From positions 186,001 through 250,000 of the forward strand of contig NZ_SHMH01000005.1 of NCBI RefSeq assembly GCF_004283755.1: a stretch of DNA of 64,000 nt, in the 5' to 3' direction. A program made the position numbers and the translations under genes. The notes below the pieces were generated by a model. It made no database searches and had not been told where the DNA came from. It was given only the letters and a program-made list of their open reading frames with translations. Below are positions 9,099 through 18,617 of this stretch, one piece after another. The DNA is from Pseudoxanthomonas winnipegensis (GTDB lineage Bacteria; Pseudomonadota; Gammaproteobacteria; Xanthomonadales; Xanthomonadaceae). Every line of letters begins with the position of its first letter. Position 1 is the stretch's first letter.

Positions 9099-9995
9099 TC
9101 AGGAAAGTGCCTCAGTTCCGCGCGATGGACCGATCGCCTGGCGCACCTGGGCCGGGGTTCTGCCGCAGACGCGCCTGATCGCCTCGATGAAGCCGGCATA
9201 GCTGCTGAAGCCTGCCGCGTCCGCCACCTGCACCAGCGTCGCGTTGCTGTCGTGCAGCAGGGCAAGCGCGCATTGCGCCCGGGCGCGCAGCACGTACTGC
9301 CAGATCGAGCAGCCGAGCGCGGCGCGGAAGGCGCGGTTGAGGTAGTAGGGGCTGGTCGCGGTCGCATCGGCGATCTGCGCGATGTCCAGTTCCTCGCCCA
9401 GGTGCGCATGGATGAAGGCCAGGGCCGTGCGCACGCGCCAGGGCTCGCCGCCACGGCTGGCGTGCGCGGGGCGCGCGGCGCGGGGCACCAACTGGGCGGC
9501 CACGGCGAGGAAGATGGCGTCGCCGATCAGCGTGCCGTGCGGCTGGCCGGCCGAGGCGTCGGCCAGCAGGGCGCGCAGCAGCCGCGCCATGCCGGGCGCG
9601 CGATAGTGCAACCGACTGCGGATCGCCTGGCGGACGCCTTCGGGCGCCACGCCCAGCGCGCCGGCCATGGCCCCGTCGGTGAAGTAGAGACAGGCCGATT
9701 CCATCGGCGCATCCCAGCGCGCCGATCCGGTCACGCCGGCCTGGATCATGGTCAGCGTCTCGGGCGGGGCGCGCCCGTGTTCATGGCCGCTGTCCACCTT
9801 CAGGACCACGCGCGGCCGCGTCGGGCCCAGCGGCAGGGCGAGGTGATGGAAGGCCCAGCCCGGCTCCTCCAGCTCGATCGCGGGGATCAGCGAGTGCTCC
9901 ATGGCGCAGGACGACCACTGGCCGCGTGCGCGCAGCAGCTCGGGGCGGTCGTCGGGGAGCTTGCGCAGCAGCGTCACGGGCGGGTCGGACGTCAT
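9099..9995 (-). CDS. AraC family transcriptional regulator
   Basis: A 298-residue regulator. It has an N-terminal effector-binding domain without a clear cupin motif. The C-terminal AraC HTH pair (about residues 195-290) contains IAQIADATATSPYYLNRAFR and VADAAGFSSYAGFIEAIRR. ATG 9995 is preferred to 10058, as the extra 21 residues are low in conservation character and would crowd the divergent promoter. It faces the amidohydrolase gene across 104 bases and probably controls it or the downstream dehydrogenase. Confidence 0.85.
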   Translation of the reverse strand: MTSDPPVTLLRKLPDDRPELLRARGQWSSCAMEHSLIPAIELEEPGWAFHHLALPLGPTRPRVVLKVDSGHEHGRAPPETLTMIQAGVTGSARWDAPMESACLYFTDGAMAGALGVAPEGVRQAIRSRLHYRAPGMARLLRALLADASAGQPHGTLIGDAIFLAVAAQLVPRAARPAHASRGGEPWRVRTALAFIHAHLGEELDIAQIADATATSPYYLNRAFRAALGCSIWQYVLRARAQCALALLHDSNATLVQVADAAGFSSYAGFIEAIRRVCGRTPAQVRQAIGPSRGTEALS

Positions 9996-10099
9996 GGTGG
10001 TCCCTTGGCAGGCCAGGAGGGCACGAATTCGCAATACGCCGGATCCTCGGCGCTCCACGATGCGTTTTCAAGCGGTATCCCACACCACACGGAGGCACC

Positions 10100-11026
10100 A
10101 TGGTCCCCTTGCTGCTTGCGCTCGCGCTGTCGTCCGCGCCCACGTGCGTGGCCGGCGTCGAGCCGGTCATCGACATCCACATCCACAGCTACGAGCGCGA
10201 TGGGCGCTTCGAGGCGCGCGTGCCCAACCTAGGCGATGGCCAGCCCATGCGGGTGTTCAACGGTGCGGACCACGCCCGGGCCACCGCCGCGGCCCTGCGC
10301 GAGGCCGGGGTGGTGCGGGCGATCGTGGGCGGCGCCAGCACGGCGACGGACGATCGCATCATCGCCCTCGATCCGGCGCGCCTGCGCGGCGGGTTCGAGA
10401 TCGACGACATCCCCGATGCCGCCATGCTCGACCAGATCCGGGCGCGGCATGCGGCGGGCAAGCTGACGATGATCGGCGAGGTCGAATACCAGTACCACGG
10501 CATCGCCCATGACGATCCGCGCCTGGAGCCGCTGTGGGCGCTGGCCGAGGCGCTGGACGTCCCGATCGCGGTGCACTCGGGCGCCGGGCCGGCGGGCATC
10601 GTCTACCGCGGCCAGCCGCTGCACCGCGAGCGCCTGGGCAACCCGTCCTCGTTCGAGGAGGTGCTGGTGCGTCACCCGCGCATGAAGCTGATCATCATGC
10701 ATGCCGGCTGGCCCTTTCTCGACGACACGGTGGCGCTGCTGCATGCCTATCCGCAGGTCTACGTCGACCTGGGCGCGATCGACTGGGCCGAGCCGCGTCC
10801 CTTTATGGATCATTATCTGCAGCAGCTCATGATCTACGGCTTCGGCAAGCGCATCCTGTTCGGCTCGGACCAGATGGTGTGGCCCGAGGCCACGGCGCAG
10901 GCGATCGCGCGGTTCCGCACGGCGCCTTACCTCTCCGAGGCGCAACGCCGCGACATCCTCTTCAACAACGCCGTGCGGCTGTTCGGCTGGACGGATCTGG
11001 CCGATTGCGGCAAGGCGGACGGGTGA
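10100..11026 (+). CDS. Exported amidohydrolase family protein
   Basis: A 308-residue metal-dependent hydrolase of the Amidohydrolase_2 type. A short signal peptide (MVPLLLALALSSAP, to about residue 19) is followed by the metal-binding DIHIHSY. Further metal or catalytic positions are in GEVEYQYHG, VHSGAG, IIMHAGWPF and FGSDQMVWPEA. GGAGG at 10091-10095 is a good SD for ATG 10100. It is divergent from an AraC regulator and 175 bases upstream of a zinc alcohol dehydrogenase. Substrate unknown; family members act as decarboxylases or lactonases. Confidence 0.8.
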   Translation: MVPLLLALALSSAPTCVAGVEPVIDIHIHSYERDGRFEARVPNLGDGQPMRVFNGADHARATAAALREAGVVRAIVGGASTATDDRIIALDPARLRGGFEIDDIPDAAMLDQIRARHAAGKLTMIGEVEYQYHGIAHDDPRLEPLWALAEALDVPIAVHSGAGPAGIVYRGQPLHRERLGNPSSFEEVLVRHPRMKLIIMHAGWPFLDDTVALLHAYPQVYVDLGAIDWAEPRPFMDHYLQQLMIYGFGKRILFGSDQMVWPEATAQAIARFRTAPYLSEAQRRDILFNNAVRLFGWTDLADCGKADG

Positions 11027-11201
11027 GTTGCGCCTGCAGGCGCTGCGAACGGGCCACGCAGCGCACTGCAACGAACGCGTCGGCATGACAGACCGCACAG
11101 CTTGGCGTTAACAAAGACTGACGCTGGATCGTGCCTGCGGTGCTACTGCGCTAACGGCACGGCGAGGAGGGTGGAAGGCCCGACTCACCGGAGATCCGAA
11201 G

Positions 11202-12365
11202 ATGAAAGCGTTGACCTACCATGGTTCCAAGGACGTGCGCGTCGAGACCGTTCCCGATCCGCAGCTGGTGGAGGCCGACGACATCCTCCTTCGTGTGACG
11301 GCGACCGCGATCTGCGGATCGGACCTGCATCTGTTCCACGGCAAGATCCCGGAGACCCGACACGGCGACATCTTCGGCCACGAGTTCATGGGTGTGGTGG
11401 AAGACGCGGGCTCGGCGGTGACCGAGGTGAGCGTGGGAGATCGGGTGGTCATCCCGTTCGTGATCGCCTGCGGCAAGTGCTTCTTCTGCGAGAACGAACT
11501 GTTCGCCGCCTGCGAGACGACCAACCCCGACGAGGGCGCCAGCGTGCGCAAGCGCTCGAAGATGACGCCGCCGGCGGCCCTGTTCGGCTACTCGCATCTG
11601 TATGGCGGCGTTCCGGGCGGGCAGGCCGAATATGTGCGCGTGCCCAAGGCGAACGTGGGGCCGTTCGCGGTGCCCGGCAGTCTGGCCGATGAGAAGGTGC
11701 TGTTCCTGTCCGACATCCTGCCGACCGGCTATCAGGCCGTGCTCAACGCCAGGGTCGAACCGGGCTCCACGGTCGCCATCTTCGGCGCGGGTCCCGTGGG
11801 CCTGATGGCCGCGGCATGCGCACGCATGCTGGGCGCCGAGCGGATCTTCATGGTGGATTCGGAGCAGTACCGGCTGAACTTCGCGGTGAGCGCCTATGGC
11901 GTGATCCCGATCGACTTCAGCGAGGGCGACGCGTCGGAGCGGATCCTGGAGGCGACCAACGGAAGAGGCGTCTCCGCGTCCATCGATGCGGTGGGCTTCG
12001 AGGCCAAGGGCAGCACCACCGAGACCGTGTTGAGCACGCTGAAGATCGAGACCAGCTCCGGCGAGGTGATCCGCCAGTGCATCTCGGCCACGCAGCGCGG
12101 CGGCGTGGTGAGCGTGCCCGGCGTCTATGCGGGCTTCATCCATGGCTTCCTGATCGGCGACGCCTTCGACAAGGGGCTCTCCTTCGCCATGGGCCAGACC
12201 CATGTGCACAAGTATCTGCCGGAGCTGCTGGGCTTCATCGAGGATGGCGATCTGGACCCGGACATCATCATCTCCCATCGCATGAAGCTGGCCGATGCGG
12301 CGCAGGGCTACAAGATCTTCGATGAGAAGCGGGAAGAGTGCCGCAAGGTCGTGATGACGCCGTAG
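11202..12365 (+). CDS. Zinc-dependent alcohol/formaldehyde dehydrogenase family protein
   Basis: A 387-residue medium-chain dehydrogenase. Catalytic zinc ligands are visible in [10 protein letters not shown] (near residue 39) and GHEFMG (near 63). The structural zinc Cys cluster is [15 protein letters not shown] (about 90-104). The NAD-binding Rossmann motif is [12 protein letters not shown] (about 190). Overall layout resembles the glutathione-independent formaldehyde dehydrogenase (FdhA) branch. It ends at a clear terminator. It is probably a detoxification or alcohol-oxidation enzyme; the true substrate cannot be read from sequence. Confidence 0.85.
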   Translation: MKALTYHGSKDVRVETVPDPQLVEADDILLRVTATAICGSDLHLFHGKIPETRHGDIFGHEFMGVVEDAGSAVTEVSVGDRVVIPFVIACGKCFFCENELFAACETTNPDEGASVRKRSKMTPPAALFGYSHLYGGVPGGQAEYVRVPKANVGPFAVPGSLADEKVLFLSDILPTGYQAVLNARVEPGSTVAIFGAGPVGLMAAACARMLGAERIFMVDSEQYRLNFAVSAYGVIPIDFSEGDASERILEATNGRGVSASIDAVGFEAKGSTTETVLSTLKIETSSGEVIRQCISATQRGGVVSVPGVYAGFIHGFLIGDAFDKGLSFAMGQTHVHKYLPELLGFIEDGDLDPDIIISHRMKLADAAQGYKIFDEKREECRKVVMTP

Positions 12366-12460
12366 CAGGGGAGCAGAACGCGCCGCTCGCGAGCGGTGCG
12401 TCTGCGAAAGCAGGCGGCAATCAACGCGCGAGCTGCGGTAGTGCGCTGATCGGATCACTC

Positions 12461-12498
12461 AAGGAAGCAAGGCGGCACCTTGCTTCCTTCTTCTTTGC
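12461..12498 (+). terminator. Terminator after the zinc dehydrogenase, between convergent genes
   Basis: A perfect 12-bp stem (12461-12472 with 12478-12489, 5-base loop) is followed by CTTCTTT. It lies 95 bases past the stop of the + strand gene and 20 bases past the stop of the convergent aldehyde dehydrogenase, so it may serve both. Confidence 0.75.
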
Positions 12499-12518
12499 AC
12501 GAACCGGATCGCGCAGCC

Positions 12519-13910
12519 CTAGCGCGCCAGCCAGCCGAACATGCGCCGCGCCAGCCCTGTCCACGGCGGACCGATTCGCTGGAACACGTTGACCGGCCCG
12601 ACCTTGAACACCGCGCGCGCATGGCTGAAGCGCTTGAAGCCTTCCCGCCCGTGGTAGGCGCCCATGCCGCTGGGACCGATGCCGCCGAAGGGCAGGCTGT
12701 CCTGGGCGATATGCAGCAGCGTGCCGTTGAGCGTGACGCCGCCGGAGGTCACGCCGTCCAGCACGCGTCGCTGCACCGCGCGCTCGCCGCTGAAGCAATA
12801 CAGCGCAAGCGGCCGCTCGCGCGCGGCGGCGAAGGCGATGGCTTCGTCCAGATGGTCGTAGCCGATCAGCGGCAGCACCGGGCCGAAGATCTCCTCGCGC
12901 ATCAGCAGGCTGTCCTGCGGCGGGTCGAGTACCAGCGTGGGGGCGATCTTCTCCGTCGCGCCGCCCGCATCGAGCGCCTGCACGCGCGCGCCGGCCGCGC
13001 GCGCCTGGTCCAGCGCCGATGCCAGCCGCTGCCGATGGCGTGGCGTGATCATCGCCGAATAGTCCGCATTGCCCGCCACCGTCGGATAGCGCCGTCGCGC
13101 CGCGTCCAGCACGGCGGCGGCAAAGTCGTCCAGCTTCGCGCGCGGCACCAGCACGTAGTCCGGCGCGATGCAGGTCTGCCCGGCGTTGAGGAACTTGCCG
13201 AAGGCGATCGCATCGGCCGCCTTGGCCAGCGGATAGTCCGCCGCAACGAAGGCCGGCGACTTGCCGCCCAGTTCCAGCGTCACCGGGGTGAGATGGTCGG
13301 CGGCGGCGCGCATCACCTCGCGCCCGACCGCGGTCGAGCCGGTGAACAGCAGATGGTCGAAGGGCAGGGACGAGAACGCCCTGGCCGTGTCCACGCCGCC
13401 GGTCGCCACGGTCACCAGGTCGGGCGCGAAGTAGCGCGCGACCAGCTGCGCCAGCAGTTCGGAAAATCGCGGGGTCAGCTCGGACGGCTTGAGCATCGCC
13501 CGATTGCCGGCGGCCAGCGCATCGGTCAGCGGGCCGATCGACAGCAGCAGCGGATAGTTCCAGGGCGCGATGATGCCGATCACGCCCAGCGGCTCGTAGC
13601 GCAGCCAGGCGCTGGCCGGCTGGAACACCACGTCCACCGGCCGGCGCACCTGGCGCATCCAGCGCTGCACATGGCGCTGGGCGTGGCGGATGCCGCGCAG
13701 GGCCGGCAGCACTTCCAGCATGCGCGTCTCATCGTGCGAGCGTCCGCCGAAATCCGCATCGATGGCCTGCACGATCTGCTCGACATTCTCGCGCACCAGC
13801 CGTGCCAGCGTTTCCAGCCATGCGCGCCGCGTCCGCGCATCCGCCGCGGGCGTGGCGCGCGAGGCCCGGTGCAATGGCGCGAACAGCGTCTGCAGGTCGT
13901 CGTGATTCAT
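12519..13910 (-). CDS. Coniferyl-aldehyde-dehydrogenase-like aldehyde dehydrogenase
   Basis: A 463-residue NAD(P)-dependent aldehyde dehydrogenase that oxidises an aldehyde to an acid. It has IIAPWNYPLLL (cofactor region), LTPVTLELGGKSPAF (general base Glu near residue 210) and NAGQTCIAPDY (catalytic Cys near 247). The C-terminal PFGGIGPSGMGAYHG is also present. The length and the absence of an N-terminal extension fit the coniferyl aldehyde dehydrogenase (CalB) branch. Its start overlaps the stop of the upstream GMC oxidoreductase by 4 bases (ATGA), so the two are translationally coupled and likely oxidise an alcohol to an acid in two steps. Confidence 0.88.
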   Translation of the reverse strand: MNHDDLQTLFAPLHRASRATPAADARTRRAWLETLARLVRENVEQIVQAIDADFGGRSHDETRMLEVLPALRGIRHAQRHVQRWMRQVRRPVDVVFQPASAWLRYEPLGVIGIIAPWNYPLLLSIGPLTDALAAGNRAMLKPSELTPRFSELLAQLVARYFAPDLVTVATGGVDTARAFSSLPFDHLLFTGSTAVGREVMRAAADHLTPVTLELGGKSPAFVAADYPLAKAADAIAFGKFLNAGQTCIAPDYVLVPRAKLDDFAAAVLDAARRRYPTVAGNADYSAMITPRHRQRLASALDQARAAGARVQALDAGGATEKIAPTLVLDPPQDSLLMREEIFGPVLPLIGYDHLDEAIAFAAARERPLALYCFSGERAVQRRVLDGVTSGGVTLNGTLLHIAQDSLPFGGIGPSGMGAYHGREGFKRFSHARAVFKVGPVNVFQRIGPPWTGLARRMFGWLAR

Positions 13911-15505
13911 GCGGCGCTCCTGCCGAGGATGAGGTCGGCGGCCTTCTCGCCGATCATGGCCGACGGCGCCTGGGTATTGCCGCTGATCAGCGTCGGCATG
14001 ATCGAGGCGTCCGCCACGCGCAGGCCCTGCAGGCCATGCACGGTCAGGTCCGGGGCGACCACCGCGCCGACGCCGCGGCCCATGCGGCAGGTGCCGACCG
14101 GATGGTAGATGGTGTCGGCGTGATCGCGGATCAGGCGCAGCAGTTCGGCATCGTCCGGGCGCGGGCTGGCGTAGAGCAGCTTGCCGCCGTAGCGCGCCAG
14201 CGGCGCGGCATCGAGGATGCGGTGCACGGCGCGTGCGCCCTTGAGCGTCAGCGCCACATCGTCTGGCGCGGAAAGGAAGTTCGGATCGATCAGCGGCGCC
14301 TGCGCCGGGTCCGGCGAGGCCAGGCGGATCCAGCCGCGGCTCTGCGGGCGCAGCGCGCACACGTGCAGGGTCACGCCGCGCACCAGATGCGTATGCCGCG
14401 CGTGGTCGTCGACCAGCGCCGCGCAGAAGTGGAACTGCAGATCGGGGCGGTCCACTTCCGGCGCGCTGCGGACGAAACCGCCGGCCTCGGCCAGGTTGCT
14501 GGTGAGCATGCCGTGGCCGCGCCGCCACGCCGGGAACGCCGCCGCGCCGCGCAGCAGCGTGTCCGGGCCGAAGCCGAGCAGGCCCGGGCCCTTCATTCGC
14601 TTGAGGCCCACATAGTCCAGGTGATCCTGCAGATTGGCGCCCACGCCGGGTGCGTCGTGGACCACACCGATGCCGTGTTCGGCCAGGTGCGTCCCCGGTC
14701 CGATTCCGGAGAGCATCAGCAGCTGCGGCGAGCCGATCGCCCCGGCCGAGAGGATCACCTCGCGGTGGGCGCGGATCGTCTCGCGCCCGTGCCGGGTCAT
14801 CACTTCCACGCCCGTGGCGCGGCGGCCTTCGCAGACGACGCGCTCGGCACGGGTGTCGCTGAGGATGCGCAGGTGCGGCCAGCGTGCGGCGTCGGCCAGG
14901 TAGGCCGAGCCGGCGTCCAGCCGCGCGCCGTTGCGCTGGAAGACCTGGTACAGGCCGATGCCTTCCTGGCTGGGGCCGTTGAAATCCGGGTTGGCCGCAT
15001 AGCCCGACTGCAGCGCCGCCTCGATGAAGGCCTGCGAGACCGGGCTGGGCGAGGCCAGGTCGGACACCACCAGCGGCCCGCGCTCACCATGCAGCGCATC
15101 GGCGCCGCGCTGGTTGGCCTCCGATCGCCGGAACAGCGGCAGCACGTCCTGCCAGCCCCAGCCCGGGCAGCCGGCGGCGGCCCAGCCGTCGTAGTCCTGC
15201 GGCTGGCCGCGCATGTAGATCATCGCGTTGATCAGGCTCGAACCGCCCACGCCGCGCCCGCGCGGCACGTAGCCGCGGCGCCCGCCGAGCCCGGCCTGGG
15301 GCACGGTCTGGAAGGCGTAGTTGCGCGCCGACTTGAACGGCACCAGCGCGGCGATGCCGGCCGGGATGCGCGAGAGCAGTGACGGGCCGGGCGGGCCGGC
15401 TTCGATCAGCGCGACGCTGGGCTTTTCCGCCGCGGCCGCCAGGCGCGCGGCCAGGGCGCAGCCGGCCGGTCCCGCCCCGACGATGACGTAGTCCGCTTCG
15501 CGCAT
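13907..15505 (-). CDS. GMC family FAD-dependent alcohol dehydrogenase
   Basis: A 532-residue flavoprotein of the choline dehydrogenase/AlkJ type. The FAD-binding motif VGAGPAGCALA lies near the N-terminus (residues 9-19). GMC signatures are RGRGVGGSSLINAM (near 80) and SAGAIGSPQLLMLSGIGP (near 255). The active-site His is in YHPVGTCRMG (about 465). It oxidises primary alcohols to aldehydes, passing electrons to quinone. It is coupled by a 4-base overlap to the aldehyde dehydrogenase. The TetR-like gene 46 bases upstream on the same strand is a probable regulator. Confidence 0.9.
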   Translation of the reverse strand: MREADYVIVGAGPAGCALAARLAAAAEKPSVALIEAGPPGPSLLSRIPAGIAALVPFKSARNYAFQTVPQAGLGGRRGYVPRGRGVGGSSLINAMIYMRGQPQDYDGWAAAGCPGWGWQDVLPLFRRSEANQRGADALHGERGPLVVSDLASPSPVSQAFIEAALQSGYAANPDFNGPSQEGIGLYQVFQRNGARLDAGSAYLADAARWPHLRILSDTRAERVVCEGRRATGVEVMTRHGRETIRAHREVILSAGAIGSPQLLMLSGIGPGTHLAEHGIGVVHDAPGVGANLQDHLDYVGLKRMKGPGLLGFGPDTLLRGAAAFPAWRRGHGMLTSNLAEAGGFVRSAPEVDRPDLQFHFCAALVDDHARHTHLVRGVTLHVCALRPQSRGWIRLASPDPAQAPLIDPNFLSAPDDVALTLKGARAVHRILDAAPLARYGGKLLYASPRPDDAELLRLIRDHADTIYHPVGTCRMGRGVGAVVAPDLTVHGLQGLRVADASIMPTLISGNTQAPSAMIGEKAADLILGRSAA

Positions 15506-15551
15506 GGTGTGGTCCTCCCGGCGCGGAGCATGGACATACTTGAGGAAGTCG

Positions 15552-16181
15552 TCAAATTTGTTGCGCTGCAGCCAGACTGCCGATGCCGCCGGTCACCAGG
15601 CGCGTCATCAGCCCGGCCACCTCGTCGATGTCGATGCGCTCGCGGCCCTCGAGCAGCAGCAGCGTCTCGATGCCGTTGGACACGATCAGGCTGGCGACCA
15701 GCGAGACCTGCCACGGCGCCAGCGCCAGTCCCGGCATGCCGCGCACCACGTCGCGCCGGATGTCGCCCAGCAGCGAATCGATGCCGTCCAGGTCGTACAG
15801 CCGGGTGCGGATGTGGTGCTGGTTGCGCGCGATGAAGGGCAGGGCCGCCTCGATGCCCAGGATCAGCACCAGCAGGTCGCGGTAGGACAGCTGCAGCATG
15901 GTCTCCAGGTCGTCGGCGCGGGCGCGGGCCTGCGCGGTGACCGCGCGCACCTGCGCCAGCAGGTCGGCCAGCAGTTCGTCGAACACCGCCTGCTTGGTGC
16001 GGTAGTCGTTGTAGAAGCTGCCGGTCGACGCGCCGCTGGCGGCGACGATGCCGGAGATCGTCGCCGCATCCAGCCCCTGCTGGGCGAACACCGACCACGC
16101 GGCCTGCTTGATGCGCTGGCGGCGCTGTTCGGAGGTCGCTTCGCGGCGTTTGGACGGCTTGTAGCGGCGCGGGGTGGTCAT
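15552..16181 (-). CDS. TetR family transcriptional regulator
   Basis: A 209-residue protein. The basic N-terminus is followed by the TetR HTH (about residues 20-66; RIKQAAWSVFAQQG, ISGIVAASGASTGSFYNDY). The all-helical ligand-binding domain is poorly conserved, as usual. It ends 46 bases before the GMC dehydrogenase start on the same strand, so it is likely the repressor of an alcohol-oxidation operon and may respond to its substrate. Confidence 0.85.
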   Translation of the reverse strand: MTTPRRYKPSKRREATSEQRRQRIKQAAWSVFAQQGLDAATISGIVAASGASTGSFYNDYRTKQAVFDELLADLLAQVRAVTAQARARADDLETMLQLSYRDLLVLILGIEAALPFIARNQHHIRTRLYDLDGIDSLLGDIRRDVVRGMPGLALAPWQVSLVASLIVSNGIETLLLLEGRERIDIDEVAGLMTRLVTGGIGSLAAAQQI

Positions 16182-16278
16182 GGACTTCGGTGCATCGATC
16201 GGGCGCGGGCAGGCGGGCAGGGCGGCCCGGTCAGGATAGCCAGCCGCTCGTTGAACCCGCAGGCAGGCGCGCAGCGCT

Positions 16279-17181
16279 TCATGGTGCGATCGCTTCCTTG
16301 AGCAGCCGCTCGACCCAGTCGGCGAACACCTGCACCCGCCGCGACAGGTGCTGGCGATGCGGATACAGCAGGGTCATCGGCAGCGGCGCGGCGCGATGCC
16401 CGGGCATCACCTCCACCAGCGTGCCGGCGCGCAGCGCGTCGCGCACGTCGTAAGCCGGGATCTGGATCAGCCCCAGGCCGGCCAGGCAGCAGGCGATGCA
16501 GGCCTCGGCGTTGTTGACCGTGACCCGGCCGGGCACGTGCAAGGTCTTCGGCGTGTCGCCTTCCATCCATTCCCAGGGTTCGACCCGGGCGCTGGACGGC
16601 GAGGCGTAGTGGATCGCCCAGTGGCTGCCCAGGTCTTCGGGCGCGTGCGGCGTGCCGTGCCGGGCCAGATAGGCGGGGCTGGCGACATTGATCAGCGGCA
16701 GCGTGCCGAGCGTGCGGGCGATCAGCCCCGAATCGCTCAGCGGCCCGACCCGGACCACGCAGTCCACGCGCTCCTCGACCAGGTCGACCGCGCGGTCGGT
16801 GACGCCCAGGCTGATGTCGATCTCCGGGTATTCGTCGAGGAAGCCACCCAGCGCCGGGGCGATGATCAGCCGCCCGATGCGCCCGGGCACGTCCACGCGC
16901 AGCTTGCCCGAGGGCTTGGTCTTGCCTTGGCGGAACAGCGCCTCGGTCTCCTCGACGTCGGCGATCACCCGCAGGCAGCGCTCGTAGAAGGCCGCACCGT
17001 CCTGGGTCGGGGCGACCTTGCGCGTGGTCCGGTGCAGCAGGCGCACGCCGATGCGACCTTCCAGCTCGGCCACGGCGGCCGAGACCGAGGAGCGCGGCAT
17101 GCCGAGCGTGTCGGCCGCGCGGGTGAAGCTGGCCACCTCGACCACGCGGACGAAGATGCGGAACAGGTCGATCCGGTCCAC
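16279..17181 (-). CDS. LysR family transcriptional regulator
   Basis: A 300-residue regulator. The N-terminal winged HTH (about residues 1-60) contains FTRAADTLGMPRSSVSAAVAEL. The effector domain runs from about 90 to 295 (GKLRVDVPGRIGRLI onwards). It is divergent from an SDR gene (17364), the classic arrangement in which a LysR protein controls its neighbour and itself. A dyad lies in the shared gap (17216-17233). Confidence 0.9.
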   Translation of the reverse strand: MDRIDLFRIFVRVVEVASFTRAADTLGMPRSSVSAAVAELEGRIGVRLLHRTTRKVAPTQDGAAFYERCLRVIADVEETEALFRQGKTKPSGKLRVDVPGRIGRLIIAPALGGFLDEYPEIDISLGVTDRAVDLVEERVDCVVRVGPLSDSGLIARTLGTLPLINVASPAYLARHGTPHAPEDLGSHWAIHYASPSSARVEPWEWMEGDTPKTLHVPGRVTVNNAEACIACCLAGLGLIQIPAYDVRDALRAGTLVEVMPGHRAAPLPMTLLYPHRQHLSRRVQVFADWVERLLKEAIAP

Positions 17182-17215
17182 GGCGCTGCGTCCCTCGATT
17201 GGTCAGGATCCACGA

Positions 17216-17233
17216 CATGTGAAGTCACACATG
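17216..17233. promoter_or_regulatory. Candidate LysR operator (CATGTG-N6-CACATG)
   Basis: A perfect 6-base inverted repeat with a 6-base spacer lies 35 bases upstream of the LysR start and 131 bases upstream of the SDR start. It has the size and dyad symmetry of LysR recognition sites. Position and symmetry are seen; binding is inferred. Confidence 0.45.
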
Positions 17234-17363
17234 CCGGCTTTATGTTCTTGGCCTGGATTATATGGTATGAGGCACGCCCGCAAGCGGGGGAGGCGGTCTT
17301 CGTATCGCGTTCTTCCGAAGCTGGCCGACGTGGTTCCCGTCTTCCACAGCAAAGGATCTTCCA

Positions 17364-18137
17364 ATGACCGACCATTCCCTCCAGGGCAAGACCGTCCTCA
17401 TCGCCGGTGGCGCCAAGAATCTCGGCGGCCTGCTCGCCACCGACCTGGCCAGGCACGGGGCCAAGGCCGTGGCGATCCACTACAACAGCGCGTCCACCAA
17501 GGCCGACGCCGACAAGACCGTGGCAGAGATCAAGGCCACGGGCGCCAAGGCCTTCGCCTTCCAGGCCGACCTCACCACCGCCGCGGCGATGGAGCAGCTG
17601 TTCGCCGATGCCAAGGCCGCGATGGGCGCGATCGACATCGCGGTCAACACAGTGGGCAAGGTGCTGAAGAAGCCGATGACCGAGATCAGCGAGGACGAGT
17701 TCGACCAGATGAGCGCGGTCAACTCCAAGTCGGCGTTCTTCTTCATCAAGGAAGCCGGCAAGGCGCTGAGCGACCACGGCAAGATCTGCACGCTGGTGAC
17801 CTCGCTGCTGGGCGCCTACACGCCGTTCTATTCCAGCTATGCCGGCACCAAGGCCCCGGTGGAGCACTACACCCGCGCCGCCTCGAAGGAGCTGGGCGAC
17901 CGCGGCATCTCGGTGACCGCGATCGGCCCGGGCCCGATGGACACGCCGTTCTTCTATCCCGCCGAAGGCGCCGACGCGGTGGCCTACCACAAGACCGCCG
18001 CGGCGCTGTCGCCCTCGTCCAAGACCGGCCTGACCGACATCGAGGACATCGTGCCGTGGATCCGCTTCCTGGTGAGCGACGGCTGGTGGATGACCGGTCA
18101 GACAATCCTGGTCAACGGCGGCTACACCACCAAGTAA
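17364..18137 (+). CDS. SDR family oxidoreductase
   Basis: A 257-residue short-chain dehydrogenase/reductase. The cofactor motif is GGAKNLGG (residues 15-22), a variant of TGxxxGxG. The active site has Ser in VTSLLG (near 143) and Y-x3-K as YAGTK (Tyr159, Lys163). The C-terminal ILVNGGYTTK is typical. It is divergent from a LysR gene that probably induces it. AAAGGA upstream of ATG 17364 is a plausible SD. Substrate unknown. Confidence 0.9.
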   Translation: MTDHSLQGKTVLIAGGAKNLGGLLATDLARHGAKAVAIHYNSASTKADADKTVAEIKATGAKAFAFQADLTTAAAMEQLFADAKAAMGAIDIAVNTVGKVLKKPMTEISEDEFDQMSAVNSKSAFFFIKEAGKALSDHGKICTLVTSLLGAYTPFYSSYAGTKAPVEHYTRAASKELGDRGISVTAIGPGPMDTPFFYPAEGADAVAYHKTAAALSPSSKTGLTDIEDIVPWIRFLVSDGWWMTGQTILVNGGYTTK

Positions 18138-18617
18138 GCGCAGCATCGCGGCCGGCTTCCAGGCATCCGGCGTTAAAGCCTCCACCTGAAGCCGCCGCGA
18201 ACCTTCCTACCGTCATTCCCGCGAAAGCGGGAATCCAGGGACTTTGGGGCTTGCGCGCGGAGCCGCAGCAGGCGCCCAGGCCTCCACCGGAAGTCGCCGC
18301 TAACCCTCTACCGTCATTCCCGCGAACGCGGGAATCCAGGGACTTTGGGGCTTACGCGCGCACGTCCATGGATTCCCGCTTTCGCGGGAATGACCGGGGG
18401 TTTGTTTGCTGGTAGGCGGGAATCTCTGGACGCTCCCGCCGCTGAGGTCGTTCCCATCCGGGCAACGACACCTGTTGATCCAACTCCCCGGTGTACCCGG
18501 GGCCGGTGACACCCCGCGCACTTCGCCACCGCAACCAGCCCGCGCCCTTGCCCAGTTTCACCCGCCGCGAGTAGGCTGACCACGGGAGCGGCATATGCCT
18601 ACAAGGGGATGGCAAGG
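18138..18617. other. 480-base intergenic region with palindromes upstream of gacA-like gene
   Basis: No gene is supported here. The first half contains three ATTCCCGC-type palindromes; the last 200 bases lead into the response-regulator gene and must hold its promoter. I could not pick a convincing -35/-10 pair. Confidence 0.6.
18211..18400. repeat. Cluster of three ATTCCCGCGAAAGCGGGAAT palindromes
   Basis: Near-perfect 20-base palindromes occur at 18215-18234, 18316-18335 and 18372-18391, the last in inverted order. Two are followed by the same CCAGGGACTTTGGGGCTT tail. The unit resembles the dRS3/REP-like repeats of other proteobacteria. More copies lie at 19413-19718 and 30138. Confidence 0.85.

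Noticed and set aside
9063-10232. A 389-codon + strand frame opposite the AraC gene.
   Set aside because: Shadow of the AraC regulator; it ends inside the amidohydrolase gene in the wrong frame.
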